DNA from: DASXMT01 sp036521415
GTDB lineage: Bacteria; Actinomycetota; Acidimicrobiia; Acidimicrobiales; RAAP-2
NCBI GenBank assembly: GCA_036521415.1
Contig: DATDHU010000039.1
Coordinates: 1-35,592, forward strand
DNA: 35,592 bases
Direction: 5' to 3'
The notes beneath the pieces are model-generated. The model had not been told where the DNA came from and ran no database searches. It saw only the letters and a list, made by a program, of their open reading frames with translations. The first letter of the stretch is position 1, and every line of letters begins with the position of its first letter. The translations under genes and the position numbers were made by a program. This document shows positions 30,208-35,592 of this stretch, piece after piece.

Positions 30208-31086
30208 CTAGGCGTTGCCGTAGGACTGTACGAAGTTATTCAGAATGGCTGTGCATAGCGCATGGTCGCTGGACGGAAGGGTGCAGGTGTCAACGTAACT
30301 TCTCGTGAAGCTCGAGGTGTGGTACGTCATCACTCCATTTGCCGGGTACGGTCCCCCAGAAGGATTCCCACTGCCAGAAACCCCGGGTGGATCAAGAAAC
30401 CCAACTACTCCATTATCGATTTGTTCAACCGATTCGGCGGACGGTCTGGTATTGCACACGCTCCCTTGGAACTGTGCTGCGCAGTCACTCGCTGCTGTTG
30501 CAAACAGAGGACTAGCCTGCCTGACCGCACATCCCTCACACCCACCCGTCTGACTTCCCAGAACTGCCTGGGCTGATGAGGCGTGGAATGGCTGGCTATT
30601 GGGGTCACCCTGACCGGGTGGGTATACGCCAACTTTTGTGGAGCCGTCAGCCCCCACTAGGGCAGTGCAGGTCCAACCGGTTGGTCCCAGGACCTTCATG
30701 GAGCCATCCTGAGTGGTGTACACGGCCAACTGCTTTGCTAGGGCGCCGGGAACCGATTCCGAAATTGTTGGTGGAATCTCGACAGTAGAAGTCGGCGACA
30801 CCCCATATGTCGTGGGGCAGACGACAGTTGGGAGATCGGTGGACACGGCCGTCGCAGGAGGGACCGTCGGTGGTGGGGCCGTGGTAGGGCGAACCGTTGT
30901 TGTCGGCGTCGCAGTTGTAGTTGTCCGAAGCACTGGAAGCATTGTGGTGGTAGTTGCCTCGGTCGATGGTGAAGAGGTTGTCCTTGGTTGGACGGCCTTG
31001 GTCGCTGATGCCCCTCCGCATGCAGCAGTAATGCCGAGTATCCCGACCCCCAGGATTACCCCAAGCCTGGAACGAGTCACGATCAT
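30208..31086 (-). CDS. Cys-rich secreted or lipid-anchored protein with Thr/Pro-rich linker
   Basis: 292 residues. The signal sequence RSRLGVILGVGILGITAACGG has a weak lipobox (TAAC). A low-complexity Thr/Pro linker of about 60 residues follows (STEATTTTMLP, TTTVRPTTAPPPTVPP). The rest is a folded domain with at least eight cysteines, including CEGC and an ending with C-x10-C, probably disulfide-bonded outside the cell. GGGGG precedes the ATG. It is 81 nt downstream of the MerR-PP2C gene on the same strand and may be controlled with it. No family recognised. Confidence 0.75.
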   Translation of the reverse strand: MIVTRSRLGVILGVGILGITAACGGASATKAVQPRTTSSPSTEATTTTMLPVLRTTTTATPTTTVRPTTAPPPTVPPATAVSTDLPTVVCPTTYGVSPTSTVEIPPTISESVPGALAKQLAVYTTQDGSMKVLGPTGWTCTALVGADGSTKVGVYPPGQGDPNSQPFHASSAQAVLGSQTGGCEGCAVRQASPLFATAASDCAAQFQGSVCNTRPSAESVEQIDNGVVGFLDPPGVSGSGNPSGGPYPANGVMTYHTSSFTRSYVDTCTLPSSDHALCTAILNNFVQSYGNA

Positions 31087-31167
31087 CGTCTACCCCCATT
31101 TTGAGTGAGGCGAGACTACCCCTCCGTTCGCCTGAGACGGAACTGGGCGGTTTCCGGTTCACTGGTC

Positions 31168-32241
31168 TCAGTGAACATCGATGATCATGGCGGTGACGTT
31201 GTCTTCCGCTTTGTGCTCCACCGCATTTGTGACCAGTTGGTCGGCAGAACGCTGGGGTTCAACTTCAGATATCAACACGGCTTTGAGTTCGTGAATTGAC
31301 AGGGATTTGAAAAGACCGTCGCTGCAGAGCAACAGCCTGTCGCCGGGTTCGCAAGAGACTCCGGCGTGGTCGACGTCGACTCGGGGAAACACGCCGATCG
31401 CCCGGGTGATGACGAATCGGTGGGGGTGGGTGCGGGCGTCCTCTTCGCTCAGATCTCCGGAGCGGATCAGATCGGCGATGATTGTGTGGTCATGCGTGAG
31501 CTGCTCGAGGCGCCCATGCCGAATGCGGTACATGCGTGAATCGCCGGCATGGAGAACCATTCCCGCCGCATCCGAAGTCATGGCGAGGGCCACCAGCGTG
31601 GTACCCATGATGTTGTCCCGACCATTCGCCTGCCCCCACACGGCTCGATTGGCCTCCTGGCAAGCGTCGAGTAGTCCGGACACGGTGCGATCTGCGGCGA
31701 AGGCGGCGTCGAGTGTGTCTAGGGCGAGTCGGCTGGCGACCTCGCCGTCTTGAAGGCCCCCAATCCCGTCTGCGACGGCAAATAACCCCTCGCTGACCAA
31801 CAGGGCATCTTCGTTGGTGTCCCGCCCACCAATATGGGTGGCAGTTCCGGTAACAAGAGTGTGGGTCACTTCAGGTCCTTTCCGTGGTGCTGCTGGCTGA
31901 GTCGGTAGGGGAGCCTGATCCATCGCCATACCGGCTCGAGCCCGTGCCAAGGCCTGGCGGCGTACTGTCGACTCGCTCATGATCTGTCGGTCCCAGCGAT
32001 CAAGCTGGACTGCCTCAGGATTGTCAAAGAACTTGGCAATGTCGTCGACCGATATCTGTGCCCGGCGGAGAAGGGCGATGATCCGGGCCTGGTGTAGCTG
32101 GCCGGTCGAGTAGTAGCGGTAGCCAGACGAGCCGTCGACGGCCGCCGGAACCAAGAGACCGGCAGCGGCGTAGGAGCGAAGCATCTTGGCCGAAAGGCCG
32201 CACCGAGCGGAGAAATCGCCGATGCTTAGTAGTTCATCCAC
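31168..32241 (-). CDS. MerR-type DNA-binding domain fused to a PP2C-family Ser/Thr phosphatase
   Basis: 357 residues from a GTG. Residues 4-72 are a MerR winged helix (LLSIGDFSARCGLSAKMLRSY, then YRYYSTGQLHQARIIALLRR). A linker of about 50 residues rich in Arg, Ala and Pro follows. Residues 127-357 are a complete PPM/PP2C phosphatase: GGRDTNEDALLV (E144, D145), ADGIGG (D158), GTTLVALA, HAGDSRMYR (D234), LTHDHT, ITRAIG, LLLCSDGL (D308) and EDNVTAMIID (D347). All metal-binding acids are present, so it should be active. MerR proteins usually carry a small-ligand domain at this place; a phosphatase there implies a regulator that acts on, or is switched by, Ser/Thr phosphorylation. Confidence 0.93.
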   Translation of the reverse strand: MDELLSIGDFSARCGLSAKMLRSYAAAGLLVPAAVDGSSGYRYYSTGQLHQARIIALLRRAQISVDDIAKFFDNPEAVQLDRWDRQIMSESTVRRQALARARAGMAMDQAPLPTQPAAPRKGPEVTHTLVTGTATHIGGRDTNEDALLVSEGLFAVADGIGGLQDGEVASRLALDTLDAAFAADRTVSGLLDACQEANRAVWGQANGRDNIMGTTLVALAMTSDAAGMVLHAGDSRMYRIRHGRLEQLTHDHTIIADLIRSGDLSEEDARTHPHRFVITRAIGVFPRVDVDHAGVSCEPGDRLLLCSDGLFKSLSIHELKAVLISEVEPQRSADQLVTNAVEHKAEDNVTAMIIDVH

Positions 32242-32851
32242 GTCTAGAGCATGAACCCTTCCCGTAGGGCAGAGTCAACCGGCGAGAAAATTATTCAGGA
32301 TTAACCATCGGGTGCAATCGATCTAGCGGGGATGGAACGCCGACGGACTCCCAGCGTTCAGCGTCACGGCGTAGGCGGTCCGGTTGCTCAATAGCCCCTA
32401 ATATCGCTCCGAGGGATCTGCTTGTGTCAGGCTGGCTCCCATCGCCACCCGTTGTTGTCCTGGCAGACGATCGCCTCTCCGTTGGCAGCTGTTGCGCTTG
32501 CTCCGTGGTCGACATCTGGGTAGTCCGCCATGTTGGCTCCCGCGACATTCGCCGTTCCTTTTGCTGCCCTTGTGCACCGACTGACCTGGCTCGATCTTGA
32601 ACTATTGAAGCCCCGATGCTGGTGCCATTGAAAGGACATCAGCACCGAAAGCTAAGAGTGCCGCAAGGACAACTCCGATGCTCGGCGGGATCACTGGAGT
32701 AACACAATCTGCTCTGACGGGACTAGGACGAACAACAAGGGAGGCACCTGCGTGTGGCACCTGGGCTGACTTCCGGAACGAGGGTCGCCCTCCCGCTCAG
32801 CTCACGGCGTGGCGCTGCGGTGGCGCAATTCATTGCTGGGGATCGGCCCCG
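32242..32851. other. Gene-poor stretch of about 610 bp with lower GC
   Basis: No complete gene could be supported. It holds a short minus-strand frame (32427-32531) that looks like the end of a larger protein, and a second overlapping frame (32291-32548) of low complexity that is doubtful. The base composition is visibly less GC-rich than the rest of the window. No integrase, inverted repeats or tRNA fragment were found. Confidence 0.5.
32427..32531 (-). pseudogene. Short frame, possible gene remnant
   Basis: 34 residues from ATG 32531, MADYPDVDHG ... EAIVCQDNNGWRWEPA. The ending with C-x4-GWRW looks like the C-terminal tip of a secreted or surface protein domain, and the frame is open upstream (AAKGTANVAGAN) without a good start or ribosome-binding site. 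It may be the leftover end of a lost gene. Family not identified. Confidence 0.3.
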
Positions 32852-34525
32852 TTAGCCCGCCGCCATGCCGACAACGGGTTGGTTGATCGGCATGGTACCC
32901 ACGGAACCAAGGAAGGGAGCATCGCCGAAGGTGAAGATCCCCCCGTCAGACGCCACCTCCCAGTAGCCCTGGCCGTCATCGTTGCCGGCCATCCCGACGA
33001 TCGGTTGGTTGAGACGCTTCCCGCCCATGGAACCAGAGAAAATGGCATCGCCGAAGGTGAAGATTCCACCGTCAGATGCGACGAGCCAGTAGCCCCCGCC
33101 GTCAGGGGTGGAGGCCATGCCCACCACTGGCTTGTTGAGTACCAGGGACCCGGCGGACCCATGGAATTGGGCGTCGCCGAAGGCGAAGATCCCGCCGTCA
33201 GATGCCACCTCCCAGTAGCCCTGGCCGTCGGGTGTCGCAGCTAATCCGACGATGGGCTGGTTCAGGGGCTGCCCACCCATCGAGCCGAAGAATCCAGCGT
33301 CACCGAAGGTGAAGATGCCACCGTCTCGGGCCACTTCCCAGTAGCCCTGGCCGTCGGGAGTCGAGGCCATGCCCACGATCGGTTGGTTGAGGGGGCTCCC
33401 GGCCATCGAACCCTCGAAGGGAGCGTTGAAGGCGAAGATCCCACCGTCAGATGCCACTTCCCAATACCCGCCGGTCGACTTATCAGAAGCCATCCCGACC
33501 ATGGGTTGGTTGAGAGGCTGGCCTCCCATGGAGCCATAGAAGGGTGCGTTGAAGGAGAACAGACCTCCATCACGGGCCACGAGTCGATATCCGGCCGAAG
33601 GAGGCGGTGCCATGGATTCGTCGGAGATGACAACCTCTCCGTTGCCGGACTGGACGCCACCTTGGTCGAACCGTGCGTTACCAACGTTGTAGGACCCGCC
33701 GCCACCACCGCCGGCACCTGCTACCCCACTGAAATCGAGGCCACCTGCCCCGCCGCCGTTTAAGCCACCGCCACCGGCACCAGCCTTCTCGCCGGCACCT
33801 CCGCCTCCCCCGAAACCGCCGTGTCCGAAGCCGGGAGCGCCAGCGCCACCGCCAGCGCCGTTGACCAGTGACTTTCCGCCGGCTGCATCCGATTCGGTCT
33901 TCCCGTCACTGAGCAGCCCACCTCCACCGGCGGCTGTCGGGATGCTCATGCTGAAGCAGCCGGGAGGAGCTAGTCCGCCTTCACCACCCTGGCCAGCGGG
34001 ACCGCCGCTGCACGATTGTCCTCCTATAGGAGTCTGACCGTCCCCAGCCGTCCCCGTCTCGCTACCGCCGCCTCCGGGGCTGCTCCCAGCACTGCCGCCG
34101 CCCCCGGCTGCGGCCATCAGCAACCCGTCCGACGTGGCACTCCTGTACACGAAGGAGCTCCCGCCGCCGCCGCCGCTGCCATTCAGCGTCGTTCCCTGTC
34201 CGCCGACCACCACGTTCAGTGTCTCCCCCGGCGTCACGCCAAAGAAACCTCTCATCTGGGCGCCCTTGCCTCCCGGCACTTCGAGGACGCCACCTCCGCC
34301 TTGTGCGCCTGAGGCGGTGATTTCGACCACGGTGACGCCAGGGGGCACGTGAAAGCTGTCAATCGCCCCCGTGTAGGAGAAAGTGCATTCGATTGATGGG
34401 GGTTGAGTGCACGATGGTGCGGCTGAAGCGGGCGTCGAAGTCATCCCTGCCCCCACGATGAGGCCGCCAAAAGCCATGGCGATGGCGCCGGCCAAGCTAA
34501 TCAGGCGCTTCGGTGCATAGCCCAT
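32852..34525 (-). CDS. Secreted glycine-rich protein with six propeller-like repeats
   Basis: 557 residues from ATG 34525, which has GAAGGGGA upstream; a start at 34588 would put a charged stretch before the signal peptide. Order: signal peptide (RLISLAGAIAMAFGGLIVGA, cleavage near SASA/AAPS), a strand-rich segment PPGVTVVEITASGAQGGGG, a Gly-rich domain of about 220 residues (FGGGGGAGEKAGAGGGG) that resembles the glycine-rich domain of bacterial surface proteins, then six repeats of about 42 residues of the form GYWEVASDGGIFTFGDAxF, GSMGG, LNQPIVGMA. The repeats are well known in Acidimicrobiia and could form a six-bladed propeller. It is probably a surface or matrix protein. Confidence 0.85.
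   Translation of the reverse strand: MGYAPKRLISLAGAIAMAFGGLIVGAGMTSTPASAAPSCTQPPSIECTFSYTGAIDSFHVPPGVTVVEITASGAQGGGGVLEVPGGKGAQMRGFFGVTPGETLNVVVGGQGTTLNGSGGGGGSSFVYRSATSDGLLMAAAGGGGSAGSSPGGGGSETGTAGDGQTPIGGQSCSGGPAGQGGEGGLAPPGCFSMSIPTAAGGGGLLSDGKTESDAAGGKSLVNGAGGGAGAPGFGHGGFGGGGGAGEKAGAGGGGLNGGGAGGLDFSGVAGAGGGGGGSYNVGNARFDQGGVQSGNGEVVISDESMAPPPSAGYRLVARDGGLFSFNAPFYGSMGGQPLNQPMVGMASDKSTGGYWEVASDGGIFAFNAPFEGSMAGSPLNQPIVGMASTPDGQGYWEVARDGGIFTFGDAGFFGSMGGQPLNQPIVGLAATPDGQGYWEVASDGGIFAFGDAQFHGSAGSLVLNKPVVGMASTPDGGGYWLVASDGGIFTFGDAIFSGSMGGKRLNQPIVGMAGNDDGQGYWEVASDGGIFTFGDAPFLGSVGTMPINQPVVGMAAG
32855..33593 (-). repeat. Six coding repeats of about 126 bp
   Basis: Encodes the C-terminal repeats of the secreted protein. 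Copies 2, 3, 5 and 6 are the most alike (YWEVASDGGIF, LNQPIVGMA). Copy 1 is the most diverged (GYRLVARDGGLFSF). Such repeats can expand or shrink by recombination. Confidence 0.85.
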
Positions 34526-34685
34526 GCCGGTCCCCTTCCCCCTTTTTGAAGCCGACCCAGCCAGCTTCGCGGCGCGATCAAAACGCACAAGGGACTTAAT
34601 CCAAGGAGTTTTCGATTGTCAAGCCCTTTGGAAACGGGGAGTTGGGTCAACAGCAACTTCGAGAAGGTCGTCGCCCTGCGACAGG

Positions 34686-35204
34686 TCAGGTCGGAGTGGC
34701 TGGATCCTGTTTGGCCAGCCAGCGCAGCCGGGCGGCGCGGGCGTCCCACGAGTACACAACCGCCGTCTTGGCGAACCGGTCGTGCCAGGCGTACCGCCGG
34801 CGGTTGGTGAAGATGCCCAAGAACCCCAGGCCGAGGACGACGATGCTGATCGGCAGGGTCAGAATCCGGATGACCGCCTGACGGGCCCCCACGGGCGACC
34901 CGTCGGTCTTGACCACCCGGATGCCGAGGATGGCCATCCCGATGGTCTTCCCGCTCAGGGTCCACTGGTAGGCGAAGTAGAGAAACTCCCAGATCACCCC
35001 CACGACCAGGGAGACGACCTGATGGTTGCTGAGTGAGAATTTGGCGCCCGACGCCAGCTGGATGGTGAAGGTCAGAGCCGCCGCACCCAGGGTGAAGAGA
35101 CCCCACGACGCGCCGATGTCTGCCGCGAAGGCCACCAGCCGGGTGACCGCGCCCGCGTAGTGGCCCTGGCGACCCACCACGGGTCCGACCACCGCGGTCG
35201 CCAT
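34686..35204 (-). CDS. RDD family membrane protein
   Basis: 172 residues. RLVAFAADIGASWGLFTLG holds the R..D signature at the start of the first helix. Further membrane segments include VVSLVVGVIWEFLYFAYQW and AVIRILTLPISIVVLGLGFLGIF. SGKTIGMAILGIRVVKTDG and RRRYAWHDRFAKTAVV are typical of the family. The ATG follows the upstream stop codon with no gap (TGA-ATG), so it is translated together with the nonapeptide-repeat protein. Transport or other function unknown. Confidence 0.9.
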   Translation of the reverse strand: MATAVVGPVVGRQGHYAGAVTRLVAFAADIGASWGLFTLGAAALTFTIQLASGAKFSLSNHQVVSLVVGVIWEFLYFAYQWTLSGKTIGMAILGIRVVKTDGSPVGARQAVIRILTLPISIVVLGLGFLGIFTNRRRYAWHDRFAKTAVVYSWDARAARLRWLAKQDPATPT

Positions 35205-35592
35205 TCAGGCCGCCCTTGTCGATTGTTCAGCCAATTCCGGTCCCTCTTCGACAAGGGTTGGGGGTCCGAGCGGGAGGTCCGCCGCTGACCGGCGAAGGAT
35301 GCGATTGACCCAGCGGGCGAAGAAGTCATCCAGCCCGACGCCCTGCGCCCGGATGACGTCGAGAACCTCGGTGGCCACCCCGGTGGTGGAGCGGGCGATG
35401 ATGCTGCCCAACTCGGTCTTCTCCATCAGCGAGTCCACGTCGACCCGGTCGATGATCTTGTCGACGTCAACCCGGTCGATGATCTTCTCCACGTCGACCC
35501 GGTCGATGATCTTGTCCACGTCGACCCGGTCGATGACCTTGTCGACGTCCACCCGGTCGATGATCTTGTCCACGGCGACCCGGTCGATGATC
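35205..35592 (-). CDS. Nonapeptide-repeat protein, 5' end cut by window edge
   Basis: The frame is open to the right edge, so the start is outside the window. The visible N-terminal part is a tandem of DKIIDRVDV units (variants DKVIDRVDV, EKIIDRVDV). They are followed by a non-repeat region MEKTELGSIIARSTTGVATEVLDVIRAQ and a conserved VGLDDFFARWVNRILRR, then a Pro/Glu tail. Proteins with long xxIDRVD repeats next to RDD genes occur in several actinobacteria; the repeat probably forms a regular solenoid or coil. Function unknown, perhaps a scaffold for the RDD protein. Confidence 0.8.
   Translation of the reverse strand, partial: IIDRVAVDKIIDRVDVDKVIDRVDVDKIIDRVDVEKIIDRVDVDKIIDRVDVDSLMEKTELGSIIARSTTGVATEVLDVIRAQGVGLDDFFARWVNRILRRSAADLPLGPPTLVEEGPELAEQSTRAA
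35433..35592 (-). repeat. 27-bp tandem repeat array (about six units visible)
   Basis: Each unit reads, on the plus strand, close to ACCCGGTCGATGATCTTG followed by TCCACGTCG, and encodes one nonapeptide. The copies differ by one or two bases, and the array continues past the window edge. Confidence 0.9.

Noticed and set aside
32855..33593. CRISPR or mobile-element repeats
   Set aside because: The periodicity of about 126 bp is fully explained by a protein repeat within an open frame with a signal peptide.
35433..35592. CRISPR array
   Set aside because: The 27-bp repeats are contiguous, with no spacers, are in frame and encode a protein repeat.
30073..35592. Integrated phage or element with att site at tRNA-Val
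   Set aside because: No integrase, phage genes or second copy of the tRNA 3' end were found. Only a compositional change is reported.

Overview
The window is high-GC DNA with many GTG starts, 1-4 nt gene overlaps (ATGA, GTGA, TGATG) and TANNNT boxes placed 5-7 nt before start codons, which suggests leaderless actinobacterial transcripts. An F420-dependent-type oxidoreductase, an FrhB-type protein, a DUF5522 protein, a DUF3817 protein and a secreted protein with 'VASDGGIFxFGDA' repeats point to Actinomycetota, most likely class Acidimicrobiia. That placement is inferred from gene content, not from a phylogeny.

Layout. 1-2357: galT (cut by the left edge), a small membrane protein, a DUF5522 protein and an ABM-fold monooxygenase-like protein. 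2382-9996: a sulfate assimilation locus in two divergent arms around a regulatory region of about 290 bp. The minus arm is cysD, cysN and a Met8/CysG-N-type siroheme synthase. The plus arm is cysH, a sirohaem sulfite reductase, an FrhB/FqoF-like iron-sulfur flavoprotein and an unknown 148-residue protein, all overlapping by 1-4 nt. 10021-16197: an AhpD-like protein, ychF, small proteins, a CDF metal transporter, a lone ABC ATPase, a GlpR-like membrane protein and a haem-oxygenase-fold diiron protein. 16255-20235: an ABC-2 exporter divergent from a NarL-type two-component system. 20139-21865: a rhodanese and cysteine dioxygenase pair and a YgjP-type metallopeptidase. 22090-25252: DUF3817, an acidic repeat protein, a PPOX-fold F420 enzyme, a GNAT acetyltransferase, tRNA(CAU) and two small unknown proteins. 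25307-30072: an AttH/CrtC-like protein divergent from an aldehyde dehydrogenase, a lipoprotein pair, an inositol-monophosphatase-family enzyme and tRNA-Val. 30073-34600: a visibly less GC-rich accessory stretch with a Thr/Pro-rich lipoprotein, a MerR-PP2C fusion and a secreted glycine-rich repeat protein. 34686-35592: an RDD membrane protein and a nonapeptide-repeat protein cut by the right edge.

How the genes work together. CysDN makes APS, CysH reduces it to sulfite, the sirohaem enzyme reduces sulfite to sulfide, and the Met8-like enzyme supplies sirohaem. The FrhB-like protein is the natural candidate electron donor. It has the layout of the N-terminal half of archaeal F420-dependent sulfite reductase (Fsr), here as a separate gene coupled to an assimilatory sulfite reductase. 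Cysteine dioxygenase plus rhodanese form the cysteine-catabolic side, and a similar sequence box precedes both sulfur loci. The main candidates for something new are the split Fsr-like arrangement, the CysH with three of four cluster cysteines, and the MerR-PP2C fusion.
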